A stretch of 63,257 bases of DNA from NCBI GenBank assembly GCA_009711705.1, contig VENG01000010.1, positions 1 to 63,257 on the forward strand, read 5' to 3'. The stretch comes from Bacillota bacterium (GTDB lineage Bacteria; Bacillota; Desulfotomaculia; Desulfotomaculales; VENG01). The translations under genes and the position numbers were made by a program. Below are positions 18,591 through 26,382 of the stretch, piece after piece (the first letter of the stretch is position 1; each line of letters opens with the position of its first letter). Below the pieces are notes generated by a model. That model was not told the DNA's origin and ran no database searches. It saw only the letters and a program-made list of their open reading frames with translations.

Positions 18591-18626
18591 TGGGTTAAGA
18601 TAAGTGCTGGCACTTATCTTAACCCA
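18591..18626. terminator. 16-bp perfect hairpin after the APC permease
   Basis: TGGGTTAAGATAAGTG (18591-18606) pairs perfectly with 18611-18626 around a 4-base loop. It stands between the permease stop (18675) and the ald promoter. No U run follows on the minus strand, but place and strength suggest it separates the permease transcript from ald. Confidence 0.55.
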
Positions 18627-18674
18627 ATTACACTGACACAATATCCTTGTACAGTTAATTATTTTACTTCAAAG

Positions 18675-20123
18675 TTATGCACTTTTCTCAATAACATCTT
18701 CTACTTTAGAATCTCCAAAAACCAGATGGTCAAGTGTTGCCTTAGGTATTTGTAGGTATTCTTTTACCATTGTCATGTAGAAGAATACTCCAATGGCTAT
18801 CCATGATGCCAATGCAATCCAAGAAGGTGGCGTTAAGAAGGCCGGTGACCCCGGTATAATCAACAGTCCGAGGATGACTAGTGAGAAAAAAGTCCCAAGT
18901 AAGGCCACGGATTTCCCTTTCGAAGCCCCTTCTAAATCAGGACTATACTTAAAGCCAAGGTAGGCGGAAAGACATGTATACAGGTAACCTATTGCTGTCC
19001 CTACTGCAGCCATATCCACAATCCAGATAACAACTTGTCTACCAAACCAGGGAGCTGTTATGGATAGAATCAAAGTAAATATAACCGCCTTATAAGGGGT
19101 CTGATATTTAGGATGTATATCTGTAAAGAATTTAGGAATAACCCTTGCCCGTCCCATACTAAACAATAGGCGGCTTGTGGCCATAAAGAACCCGTTAATC
19201 CCTGAACATATACCCATTAACAAGGAAAGGGATAAGAACATGAGGCCCCAGTTACCCAAAGTCTCCTGCATGGACTGACCGGTGGCCCATGTTGGCTCGG
19301 TAGCTAGCAATTGTTGCCATGGTGAAGCAATGGCAGTACCCACAGTAACTACAGTATACATTAAGGCTCCAATGAGAATTGCCCAAAACATAAGCTTAAA
19401 TGACTTGTCATGGGGGAAGTCAAACTCCTCAGCTGACTGGGGAATTGTATCAAAACCAACATACAAAAAAGGAGCTATAGCTAAAACCGCTGCAATACTG
19501 GCAAACATCGTTTTATCGGGAGCAAATGCTGGTTTTAGATTACTAATTGCGGCACCAGGATCCAAAAACGTACCGAACCCTATAAGCACTACTCCGCCGC
19601 ATAGTAAACTCACAATTAATAATTGGGCTCTACCCATTATCTTGACACCGCGGTAATTGAAAACACCAAATAATATTATTGCTATACAGGAAAGCAATAC
19701 TTCTCCCAAATACACTTCCCATCCCGCAATAGAGTACATATAACCACGGGCAAAAACGCCTGGAAGAACAAATTTACCTAAAACCGCTAGAGCAGTTCCG
19801 TTGAGCGCAACAATGCTCAAGTAACCCAGGGTTAAGAACCAACCGCAAATATAAGCATGATGGCGCCCAAATGCCTTGTAGGCATATGCGAACTCCCCTC
19901 CTGCAACGGGAAAATTTTTAACCATATAGCCGTAACTGCTGGCAATTACCATCATAAAAACTGCACCTATCAAAAAACCAAGCGATGATCCCAACGGACC
20001 TGATTTGGCCAGGAAGTTTCCAGGCAGAACAAAAGCGCCCCAACCAATAATAGACCCGAGAGCTAACGCCCATACTGTTGCTGGATTTAATGTCTTTTTT
20101 AGCTCAACTCTATTATCTTCCAT
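18675..20123 (-). CDS. APC-family amino acid permease
   Basis: 482 aa with about 12-13 hydrophobic helices. The N-terminus has the APC signature (NPATVWALALGSIIGWGAFVLPG, ~14-36), followed by PVAGGEFAYAYKAFGRHHAY (~72-91). This fold imports amino acids or amines by proton or sodium coupling. Its place between the GntR regulator and ald-pdxS-tpa-xsc points to taurine, beta-alanine or alanine as substrate, which is inference. ATG at 20123 follows GGAGG. No candidate GntR operator was found in its 370-base leader (20124-20496), which is AT-rich and holds an oppositely oriented terminator. Confidence 0.9.
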   Translation of the reverse strand: MEDNRVELKKTLNPATVWALALGSIIGWGAFVLPGNFLAKSGPLGSSLGFLIGAVFMMVIASSYGYMVKNFPVAGGEFAYAYKAFGRHHAYICGWFLTLGYLSIVALNGTALAVLGKFVLPGVFARGYMYSIAGWEVYLGEVLLSCIAIILFGVFNYRGVKIMGRAQLLIVSLLCGGVVLIGFGTFLDPGAAISNLKPAFAPDKTMFASIAAVLAIAPFLYVGFDTIPQSAEEFDFPHDKSFKLMFWAILIGALMYTVVTVGTAIASPWQQLLATEPTWATGQSMQETLGNWGLMFLSLSLLMGICSGINGFFMATSRLLFSMGRARVIPKFFTDIHPKYQTPYKAVIFTLILSITAPWFGRQVVIWIVDMAAVGTAIGYLYTCLSAYLGFKYSPDLEGASKGKSVALLGTFFSLVILGLLIIPGSPAFLTPPSWIALASWIAIGVFFYMTMVKEYLQIPKATLDHLVFGDSKVEDVIEKSA

Positions 20124-20343
20124 TTGCTACCTCCGTGTTGTTTTAGGATTAACAAAACGTCCTCTAAAATTACAATAAGTAAATTATCACATATATAACT
20201 TAATTTTACATATGTGGATATAGTTAACCAATACTTGAAAGTAGCAAAGTTACATGATATATTAGTATCAGTTAACTGTTTGGGTTTGTTTGTAATTTAC
20301 CAATGTAGCATTGTTTCAGATTAAATTTTCCCAATTTTTTTTC

Positions 20344-20376
20344 AGTATGCTTTGTGCGAAGCATACTTTCTTTTTT
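20344..20376 (+). terminator. Plus-strand terminator without a plus-strand gene
   Basis: AGTATGCTT (20344-20352) pairs with 20359-20367 around TGTGCG and is followed by a T-rich run on the plus strand. All genes around it are on the minus strand. It may end an unrecognised short plus-strand RNA or block antisense transcription. The rest of 20124-20496 shows no gene. Confidence 0.6.
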
Positions 20377-20496
20377 TTAAGCACATCCCCCAAGGATCAT
20401 ACCCTTCGCTCTCCCGCTAGAATTTAATCACCCCCTTATAGATTAATTGACTAAGTAAGAAGTATAAGTTTAGAAGATGCAATTTTGTTGGTAGTA

Positions 20497-21219
20497 TCAA
20501 CCTCGCTTTCGGGTTAATTTAATACGAAATCCATACATGTCTGATCTAAAAATACTATTCTCATACTCAATTGGATTACCATTTGAGTCCTTTAGATAAC
20601 GGTCTGTTTTCATAATACATATTGATTCTGGTATTTCCAGGAGCTGAGCTTCTTCTTTTGACGGCTTGCCACTAGTAATGATCTGATCTGCTTCCCATAA
20701 ATTTACACCTAAAGATGATTCAAGCACGTCATATATAGAAACATTGTTCAAATCAAATTTTGCTAACTGTAACCCCAGATCTTTTGGATAATATGCCTTT
20801 TCTAAAACTATGGGCGTATCGTCCGCAAAACGCAATCGATCAATTTCATAAAACTCATCCAGTCCTAGCGTATGCGCCGCTTCTGTCGGGGATGAAGCGT
20901 AGCCCTTATATAACAACTTAATACTGGGTTTCATCCCCATTCCAGTAATAATCTCATCATATGATCTCAAGTTACCTAACCATTGTTCAACAGGCCGGTG
21001 GGAAACAAATGTACCTCTCCCATGCCGCTTCTCCAAGATCCCTTCCTTTACCAGGGCGGAAACCGCTTGACGTACAGTAGACCTGCTAATTGAAAACCTT
21101 TCCATAAGCTCTCGTTCACTGGGAATTTGTTCGCTATAAACCCCCTTCAATACTTCATCTCGCAATACATTCTCCACTTGAACGTGCAACGGAATGGAAC
21201 TTTGATAATCTAACTGCAA
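20497..21219 (-). CDS. GntR/HutC-family transcription regulator
   Basis: 240 aa. N-terminal winged helix (residues ~10-75) with the GntR pattern IPSERELMERFSISRSTVRQAVSALVKEGILEKRHGRGTFV. The C-terminal UTRA ligand-binding domain (~90-235) has YEIDRLRFADDTPIVLEKAYYP and PIEYENSIFRSDMYGF. Likely repressor of the taurine cluster, released by taurine or an intermediate. TTG start at 21219 after AGGAGG. Its own promoter (21272-21300) carries the proposed operator just downstream, so it probably represses itself. It stands between ackA and the permease. Confidence 0.92.
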   Translation of the reverse strand: MQLDYQSSIPLHVQVENVLRDEVLKGVYSEQIPSERELMERFSISRSTVRQAVSALVKEGILEKRHGRGTFVSHRPVEQWLGNLRSYDEIITGMGMKPSIKLLYKGYASSPTEAAHTLGLDEFYEIDRLRFADDTPIVLEKAYYPKDLGLQLAKFDLNNVSIYDVLESSLGVNLWEADQIITSGKPSKEEAQLLEIPESICIMKTDRYLKDSNGNPIEYENSIFRSDMYGFRIKLTRKRG

Positions 21220-21243
21220 TAGTTACGCCTCCTATACACATTA

Positions 21244-21257
21244 TGACATGCGTACCA
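21244..21257 (-). promoter_or_regulatory. Candidate GntR operator in the gntR leader
   Basis: TGGTACGCATGTCA on the minus strand, an exact fit to the cluster motif, 14 bases downstream of the -10 box of the gntR promoter. A further half-site-like AAGTACGCC lies between the -35 and -10. Confidence 0.65.
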
Positions 21258-21271
21258 TTATAAATAAAATC

Positions 21272-21300
21272 ATTATATATTAGGCGTACTTATTAGTCAA
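21272..21300 (-). promoter_or_regulatory. Sigma-A promoter of gntR
   Basis: TTGACT, 17 bases, TATAAT on the minus strand, the same architecture as the ald promoter. Confidence 0.8.
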
Positions 21301-21315
21301 AGTTCTCTCTTTTAC

Positions 21316-22533
21316 TCAGTTAGCTAAAGATAACTGTCCATCTTTTATGATCGATTTAACTTCGTTAGCTATCATTATTTCCTCGTCAGTTGGGACAACC
21401 AATACCCGTACAGCAGAATCGGAAGTTGAAATTTCAATTTCCATTCCACGGCAGTCATTTTTCTGCTCATCTATTTTGATTCCCAAGTAATTTAATGATG
21501 AACAAATTCTAAATCTTATTTCCGGTGAATTTTCACCGATACCTGCAGTAAACACCAGTGCATCTAACCTCCCCAAAGTAGGGACTAGTGCACCAATATT
21601 CTTAGATACACTATAAACAAACATGTCCAGTGCTAAAGCAGCTCTTTTTATGCCTGAGCGGGCTGCACTTTCCAGGTCTCTGAAATCACTGGAGACGCCT
21701 GACAAACCAAGCACACCGCTTTCTCTGTTTAAAATTTCTATCACTTCTGATGGGCTTAGACCTTCTTTTTCTGCCAAAAAATCAACTATCGCAGGGTCTA
21801 TATCACCGGAACGGGTTCCCATCACCAACCCGGCCAAAGGGGTAAAACCCATGGTCGTATCCACTGATTTGCCAGCGTCCACAGCACATAAACTAGCCCC
21901 ATTACCCAAATGACAAGTAATGCCTTTTAAACATGTTAAGTTCTGACCTAAAATTTTAGCAGAACGTTGGACTACATACTTATGAGAAATCCCATGAAAC
22001 CCATACTTGCGGAGACCATATCCCGAATAATATCTATAAGGAATGGCGTAATTATATACGTAACTAGGCATGGTTTGATGAAATGCAGTATCGAATACGG
22101 CAACCTGACTTGCGTAGGGTATCAAGTTTTTGCATACATTAATACCTGCGATGTTTGAGGGATTATGAAGGGGGGCCAATTCATTACACTTTTCTAAATC
22201 TTTAAAAATATTATCTTCAACGATGACAGAACCCTTGAACTTCTCGCCACCGTGCACTACCCTGTGCCCTACCGCTGTAATTTCTTGAATACTATTTATT
22301 ACTCCATGTTTTTGACAAGTTAAAAGCTCCAATATGTTTTCCACTGTTTCACTATGGCCAGGCAGAATTTGATCCAGTAAAACCTCCGGTTTCCCGGCAG
22401 GTTTATGTTTCAAGCATGAACCAGGCATACCTATACGTTCTGCCAATCCTTGAGCTAGTACCTTAGCTGACTCCATTTCAAAAAGTTTATATTTGACCGA
22501 AGAACTGCCACAATTTAATACTAATATTTTCAT
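21316..22533 (-). CDS. ackA: Acetate kinase
   Basis: Transfers phosphate from acetyl phosphate to ADP, giving acetate and ATP. 405 aa, normal length. Family signatures: LVLNCGSSSVKYKLFE at the start, VAVFDTAFHQTMP, YGFHGISHKYV (~170), HLGNGASLCAV (~207), MGTRSGDIDP, and GIGENSPEIR near the end. In this cluster it turns the acetyl phosphate made by Xsc directly into ATP, so no phosphotransacetylase is needed. ATG at 22533 follows AAAGGAG. Two strong promoters, each with a candidate GntR operator, lie in front. It is the first gene of the cluster. Confidence 0.96.
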   Translation of the reverse strand: MKILVLNCGSSSVKYKLFEMESAKVLAQGLAERIGMPGSCLKHKPAGKPEVLLDQILPGHSETVENILELLTCQKHGVINSIQEITAVGHRVVHGGEKFKGSVIVEDNIFKDLEKCNELAPLHNPSNIAGINVCKNLIPYASQVAVFDTAFHQTMPSYVYNYAIPYRYYSGYGLRKYGFHGISHKYVVQRSAKILGQNLTCLKGITCHLGNGASLCAVDAGKSVDTTMGFTPLAGLVMGTRSGDIDPAIVDFLAEKEGLSPSEVIEILNRESGVLGLSGVSSDFRDLESAARSGIKRAALALDMFVYSVSKNIGALVPTLGRLDALVFTAGIGENSPEIRFRICSSLNYLGIKIDEQKNDCRGMEIEISTSDSAVRVLVVPTDEEIMIANEVKSIIKDGQLSLAN

Positions 22534-22570
22534 AGCGATTAACTCCTTTGAGGTTGAGGTTCTAATATTC

Positions 22571-22584
22571 GGTCATCCGTACCA
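22571..22584 (-). promoter_or_regulatory. Candidate GntR operator, ackA promoter 2
   Basis: TGGTACGGATGACC on the minus strand, 15 bases downstream of the -10 of the proximal ackA promoter, nearly the same distance as at gntR. Confidence 0.6.
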
Positions 22585-22599
22585 CTTTCTTTAGAGTTT

Positions 22600-22628
22600 A
22601 TTTTAATAATAATTCGTCGATTAGTCAA
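22600..22628 (-). promoter_or_regulatory. Sigma-A promoter 2 of ackA
   Basis: TTGACT, 17 bases, TAAAAT on the minus strand, 67 bases in front of the ackA start codon. Confidence 0.7.
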
Positions 22629-22696
22629 TATTATTAATCAAATAAAAAGAGTTAATAGTTTTGAAATTTATACCAAGCAATCGGCTAACACAAAAA

Positions 22697-22714
22697 GGTA
22701 CGCACATCAGTACC
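22697..22714 (-). promoter_or_regulatory. Double GntR operator, ackA promoter 1
   Basis: GGTAC-N8-GTACC inverted repeat. Each side matches part of the cluster motif (TGGTACTGATGT on the minus strand, GGTACGCACATCA on the plus strand). It begins six bases after the -10 box, so it covers the transcription start. Confidence 0.65.
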
Positions 22715-22720
22715 AGTTTC

Positions 22721-22749
22721 ATTATAATAATTGTTACTTATTTTGTCAA
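22721..22749 (-). promoter_or_regulatory. Sigma-A promoter 1 of ackA (full consensus)
   Basis: TTGACA, exactly 17 bases, TATAAT on the minus strand: a perfect consensus promoter directly overlapped by the double operator at its start site. Such a strong promoter fits a gene that must be kept off by a repressor. Confidence 0.85.
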
Positions 22750-22778
22750 TAACAAATTCTAACTGTTAATAAGTCCAC

Positions 22779-22815
22779 TTAAAAAAATAGCTTCCAGTGC
22801 ACTATACTGGAAGCT
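22779..22815 (-). terminator. Terminator of the ABC transporter operon
   Basis: AGCTTCCAGT (22789-22798) pairs perfectly with 22806-22815. On the minus strand a run of Us follows. It lies 17 bases after the permease stop. Confidence 0.85.
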
Positions 22816-22831
22816 TCCTGCACTATTTGTC

Positions 22832-23581
22832 TTAAACATACTCCCAGGGGCATAATTTGCGCTCCAGGAAATCGAGTGCGGTATAAATTATGAATCCCAG
22901 CACGGCCATGCCAATGATACCGGCAAAAACCTTATCCCACATAAAGGAAGACCAGGCATTAAGGAGATAGTATCCTAAGCCTACTCTGCTGCTCCAGGTT
23001 TCAGCAATAAAGAGTATTGCTATGGCGGTACCGGAACCTATGCGCAGGGCTGTTAGCACTTTGGGAAGGCAGGCAGGCCATACCACGTGCAAGTATATCT
23101 GTAAGCGGTTCGCACCTAGGGACTGCATGGAATATATAACAGCTTTGTTTACACCCTTAGCCGCATCCCGGGTAGTCATGAAAATTTGAAAAACAACCAC
23201 CAAGGTGATCAAAAATATTTTGGCAAGGTCACCCAGTCCCAGTAAAACCATAACCAGGGGCAGGAAAACAACCTTAGGAATAGGATAGATGAGATAGACA
23301 AAAGGGGAAAAGAACCGGTCAAGTTTCTTCTCCCGCCCGAGTAAAAGGCCCAGAGGCACTCCCACAGCAAATGATACCAGTATGGCTGCCAGTACCCGGT
23401 AAGTGCTGATCAAAAAATGGTGACCGAGCCCCTTTTGCATTTCCGCAAAAAAGACACTGAAAGCCTCCAGAGGTCCAGGCAGAATGGCCAGCTGTAGTAC
23501 ACGTGCCAGCAAGTGCCAGAGGAGCAACAGCACCAACACAGCCCCGGCCCGGGGTAGTATATTTTTACTGCATTCCCTCAA
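22832..23581 (-). CDS. ABC transporter permease (SsuC/TauC type)
   Basis: 249-aa inner-membrane permease with about six helices and the binding-protein-dependent transport signature near residues 150-185 (SMQSLGANRLQIYLHVVWPACLPKVLTALRIG). This is the nitrate/sulfonate/taurine importer subfamily. TTG start at 23581 six bases after AAGGAGG; it overlaps the ATPase gene by 17 bases, so translation is coupled. Last gene of the three-gene operon. Substrate not shown by sequence; a sulfonate such as taurine is suggested by the neighbouring cluster. Confidence 0.88.
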   Translation of the reverse strand: MRECSKNILPRAGAVLVLLLLWHLLARVLQLAILPGPLEAFSVFFAEMQKGLGHHFLISTYRVLAAILVSFAVGVPLGLLLGREKKLDRFFSPFVYLIYPIPKVVFLPLVMVLLGLGDLAKIFLITLVVVFQIFMTTRDAAKGVNKAVIYSMQSLGANRLQIYLHVVWPACLPKVLTALRIGSGTAIAILFIAETWSSRVGLGYYLLNAWSSFMWDKVFAGIIGMAVLGFIIYTALDFLERKLCPWEYV

Positions 23582-24320
23582 CCAAAGTCCTCCTTATTTC
23601 TGTAGCCAGGGAATGAAATCTTGCATCTTTCCTTGCACCGGCATCCCCGGCCAGAGGATTATCTATAGCTTTTACTACACGTCCGGGCCGCGGGGAAAGA
23701 ACAATAATTCTCTCTCCCAAGAAAACAGCTTCTTCTATACTGTGGGTGACCAAAACCATAGTGAGGGACCTTCTTTTCCATATTTCTAATACCAGATCCT
23801 GCAATCTTTCCCGCGTCAGCGCATCCAGGGAGGAAAAAGGCTCGTCCATTAACAATATGTCCGGCTCCAGGCTTAAGGAACGTGCAATACCCACCCTCTG
23901 CCGCTGCCCGCCGCTTAGCTGGGCCGGGTAAAGGCTGTGAAGTTCCCAGATTCCCATCTGCCTGAGTACTTTTTCCCCGCGCGTCTGCAAGTCCTGGCTG
24001 GAAACACCACGAATTTTCAAGCCCAGCACTGTATTCTGCCAGACGGTTTTCCAGGGCAGGAGTCCGTAGTCCTGAAGAATCAAGGCAATTTCCTGCCTGC
24101 CCGGTGTCGGCTCCCGGCCGCTTATGACTGCCCGCCCGCTCCACTGGCTGTTCAGTCCGGCAAGTACAAACAAAAGTGTTGATTTACCGCACCCTGAAGG
24201 GCCGATAACGGCACAACTGGCCCCCTCTTGCAGTGCCAATGAAACATCGTGCAGGGCATCAACCTCTCCGTTTTCTCCCCGGTAAGTAACACTGAGGTTT
24301 TCTACTGTAACCATGGACAC
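23565..24320 (-). CDS. ABC transporter ATP-binding protein (SsuB/TauB type)
   Basis: 251 aa. Walker A GPSGCGKST (~38-46), Q-loop LILQDYGLLPWKT (~79), signature LSGGQRQRVGIARSL (~133), Walker B ILLMDEPFSSLD (~155), and the switch histidine in VTHSIEEA. The GLLPWKT after the Q-loop is common in the nitrate/sulfonate/taurine group. It energises the permease encoded next to it. Start is GTG at 24320 directly after the binding-protein stop; an in-frame ATG lies two codons on. Confidence 0.9.
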   Translation of the reverse strand: MSMVTVENLSVTYRGENGEVDALHDVSLALQEGASCAVIGPSGCGKSTLLFVLAGLNSQWSGRAVISGREPTPGRQEIALILQDYGLLPWKTVWQNTVLGLKIRGVSSQDLQTRGEKVLRQMGIWELHSLYPAQLSGGQRQRVGIARSLSLEPDILLMDEPFSSLDALTRERLQDLVLEIWKRRSLTMVLVTHSIEEAVFLGERIIVLSPRPGRVVKAIDNPLAGDAGARKDARFHSLATEIRRTLVEGMQ

Positions 24321-25292
24321 TTACTGCAGCGCCTTTTCATAAACCAAGTCATGGTAAGTCAATTCCTTTGACAAAAGTTCATGCTCCAGCATCCACTCTA
24401 CCACTTCTTGAATATCTTCCCTGGCCGGCAGTTCCGGCGCAGAAAATACTACCTGCATGCCGGTTTTTTCCGGCTGTTCCAGCACTTCCTGGGGCACGCG
24501 AGCCTTATTCATAAGAATGTTGTCAAAGGCCTCAGGCTGAGTTTGAATATCTTGTACGGCCCGTGTGTAAGCACGCATCAGAGCCTTCACTTGTTCCGAT
24601 TTGTTGTCCAGGGCGTCCTGCCGGAAATAGATGATGGTTTGCGATATATTCTTGGTGGTATCATCCATAACCAGGTGAGCACCGTTGAGCTCGGCTATGG
24701 CCGCCGGGGGATCCGGCAGCACGGCTGCTTTAACCTGCCCGCTTAAAAGGGCCTCCACCCTGGCGGGGATCTTAGGGATGGCTGTTTTTTGAATATCTCC
24801 TTCACTAAATCCCTGATCCATAAGCAGCTTGTCGGTAACGTATTCAATAATCGAATTTAGTGATACCGCAATTTGCACGTCTTTTAATTGTTCAGGCCTT
24901 GTAATACCGGAGCCCGGTGCAGATACCAAGGCAAAGCGGCCTTCTTCCGGTGTAACACCCTGGCCCAGGGCTACTGCCTGGGCGGAAACTCCTCCGCCGT
25001 TCATGGCTGCTAAAGCCAGTATATCACCCAACGCCCCGTCAATTTGATTGGCGGATATGGCACTGTCCCTCTCCATGGCACTATCAAAGGGTATTAAATC
25101 TACTTGTACTCCCTCGTCCTCGAAGTATCCTTTTTCCTGGGCCACCCAGAAAGGAAGATTATCAATAATGGGAAGTACTCCAAACTTTACAGGATCAGCC
25201 TGTTCTTCCGCCTGCCCGGCACACCCGGCAACCAGACCTATGGCTATAATCAGGGTTAACATAATTATTTTGCCATGCTTGTAACCTTTCAA
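24321..25292 (-). CDS. ABC transporter substrate-binding lipoprotein (SsuA/NMT1-like)
   Basis: About 323 aa. Lipoprotein signal: a basic N-terminus, a hydrophobic stretch (IIMLTLIIAIGLVAGC), then the lipobox cysteine at ~24. The mature part begins with the SsuA/THI5 pattern VKFGVLPIIDNLPFWVAQEKGYFEDEGVQVDLIPFDSA, then GALGDILALAA and LMDQGFSEGDIQKTAIPKIPARVEALLSGQVKAAVLPDPPAA. Such proteins bind sulfonates, nitrate, or the thiamine precursor HMP. Taurine and HMP both fit the neighbourhood, so the substrate is open. Start: TTG at 25292 with GAGGGG upstream; a GTG one codon earlier is the alternative. First gene of the operon. Confidence 0.85.
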   Translation of the reverse strand: MKGYKHGKIIMLTLIIAIGLVAGCAGQAEEQADPVKFGVLPIIDNLPFWVAQEKGYFEDEGVQVDLIPFDSAMERDSAISANQIDGALGDILALAAMNGGGVSAQAVALGQGVTPEEGRFALVSAPGSGITRPEQLKDVQIAVSLNSIIEYVTDKLLMDQGFSEGDIQKTAIPKIPARVEALLSGQVKAAVLPDPPAAIAELNGAHLVMDDTTKNISQTIIYFRQDALDNKSEQVKALMRAYTRAVQDIQTQPEAFDNILMNKARVPQEVLEQPEKTGMQVVFSAPELPAREDIQEVVEWMLEHELLSKELTYHDLVYEKALQ

Positions 25293-25390
25293 CACAGTCC
25301 CCTCTTTTCTAAGAATAATCTTATCCTATTTACAGTTCGACTAATTTCTCAGTTTTCCTCGTTAGGAACTGGTGAAAGCTTTTAGTAATT

Positions 25391-25424
25391 AAAAAAATAA
25401 ACTCCCTCTTATAGAAGTGGGAGT
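25391..25424 (-). terminator. Hairpin with U run in the ABC operon leader
   Basis: ACTCCCTCTT (25401-25410) pairs with 25415-25424 with one mismatch. On the minus strand the hairpin is followed by a U-rich run. It lies about 100 bases in front of the binding-protein gene and ends no visible minus-strand gene, so it could be an attenuator in that leader or a remnant end of a mobile element. The rest of 25293-25440 shows nothing further. Confidence 0.5.
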
Positions 25425-25448
25425 CTTAACAAGCAGATAAACTTTGTA

Positions 25449-25476
25449 ACGCTTTCCCTATGATTTACATATTATA
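25449..25476 (+). promoter_or_regulatory. Candidate mother-cell sigma (E/K) promoter
   Basis: AC, 17 bases, CATATTATA on the plus strand fits the sigma-K/sigma-E pattern (AC-N16/17-CATANNNTA). It stands about 43 bases before the small spore-type ORF at 25519. Confidence 0.35.
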
Positions 25477-25518
25477 AAATTGCGAGGGAAAACACATTGG
25501 CAAAGGGGGTAAGCATAA

Positions 25519-25629
25519 ATGGCATATGGTGCAGGAGGAAGCAGCTCCTTAATACTGTTCTTAATCCTCATTCTGTTAGTATTCAGCATGCCGTTCTTCG
25601 GTGGCGTTTATGGGGCTGCCGCAGAGTAA
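25519..25629 (+). CDS. 36-aa hydrophobic protein, YjcZ-like sporulation type
   Basis: Short ORF: MAYGAGGSSSLILFLIL at the start, then a single membrane-spanning stretch (residues ~10-30) and the end GGVYGAAAE. ATG at 25519 follows AAAGGGGG, and a clear terminator follows at 25671. A Gly/Ser/Tyr N-terminus in front of one hydrophobic helix is the layout of the tiny YjcZ/sporulation proteins of Bacilli and Clostridia. The exact role of these proteins is unknown. Likely expressed in the mother cell if the promoter call is right. Confidence 0.7.
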   Translation: MAYGAGGSSSLILFLILILLVFSMPFFGGVYGAAAE

Positions 25630-25670
25630 AAACAGTATAGAAGAAACGATCATTCTATTAAAGCAGGTTT

Positions 25671-25706
25671 AAGCATTCCTTCACCGGAGTGCTTATGCTT
25701 TTTTTC
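25671..25706 (+). terminator. Terminator of the small spore-type gene
   Basis: AAGCATTCC (25671-25679) pairs with 25686-25694 (one G-U pair), followed by a T-rich run. It confirms that 25519-25629 is a separate plus-strand transcript. Confidence 0.85.
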
Positions 25707-25752
25707 CAGGTATGTATGAGAGATCCCTTGCCGGCCTTGTTTCCACATCTGT

Positions 25753-26346
25753 TTATAAAATATCTGGTACTTTAAATTTATTTTTTAGATAGTAGCGGGA
25801 GTAAATTGCTCCCAGCGGGTTGTGAGCCAGCACCCGGTCCTTAACCACCAACGTAGTTACCGGTGCTTCTGAATGCTTAGTAAATAAAATGTCATGCCCG
25901 ATACAGAGGCCGACCAGCAAATTGAGGTCGGTTTTTTCCTGGTTTAAGTAGAACGCCTGTCCCACAGGGTTACACATAGATTCATATTTATCTTTGTTTA
26001 TCTGCGTCAAACCGAGGTCTTTTTTATCTTTACCACATACCTTACAGCATACAACCTTAACCGTAAAAAACTGCTCTAAAATGCTGGCTATCACTTCAGC
26101 CTCTCTGGCCAGCCCAATGCAATTAGCAATCCCTATCTGCTTATAATCCATTTCCTGCGCAAACTTTATTACTTCCTCCAACCTGGTGAGCTGCATATAG
26201 TAATTTCCTTCCAGGGCAGTGGAAGTAGCATGCATCTTTTTATTTACAGGATCACTGTAAGCACTTTCCATCTTTTCCGTCCAAGGAAAACACGTTTTCC
26301 CATCGGTGTAACATTCTCTCTCTTTGCAATCTTTACATTTCAACAT
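25753..26346 (-). CDS. DUF1847 cysteine-rich protein
   Basis: About 197 aa, function unknown. The N-terminus is rich in cysteine (CKDCKERECYTDGKTC, ~4-19), and further cysteines stand in VVCCKVCGKD (~107), SMCNPVG and GLCIGHD, so it probably binds metal, perhaps zinc or an iron-sulfur cluster. The pattern fits the DUF1847 family of anaerobes. Start: ATG at 26346 after GGGGAG; an in-frame start six codons earlier overlaps the binding site. It stands alone on the minus strand behind the helicase genes. Confidence 0.82.
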   Translation of the reverse strand: MLKCKDCKERECYTDGKTCFPWTEKMESAYSDPVNKKMHATSTALEGNYYMQLTRLEEVIKFAQEMDYKQIGIANCIGLAREAEVIASILEQFFTVKVVCCKVCGKDKKDLGLTQINKDKYESMCNPVGQAFYLNQEKTDLNLLVGLCIGHDILFTKHSEAPVTTLVVKDRVLAHNPLGAIYSRYYLKNKFKVPDIL

Positions 26347-26382
26347 TAAATCTCCCCTCCCCAAAAGGCGCGACGTCCACCA

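Noticed and set aside
23659..24144. 161-aa ORF inside the ABC ATPase gene
   Set aside because: Same strand, other frame; the ATPase frame has all ABC motifs, the other has none.
25401..25424. Hairpin as the end of an IS200/IS605 element
   Set aside because: The stem resembles such ends, but no transposase gene or second end is present; kept only as a leader hairpin.
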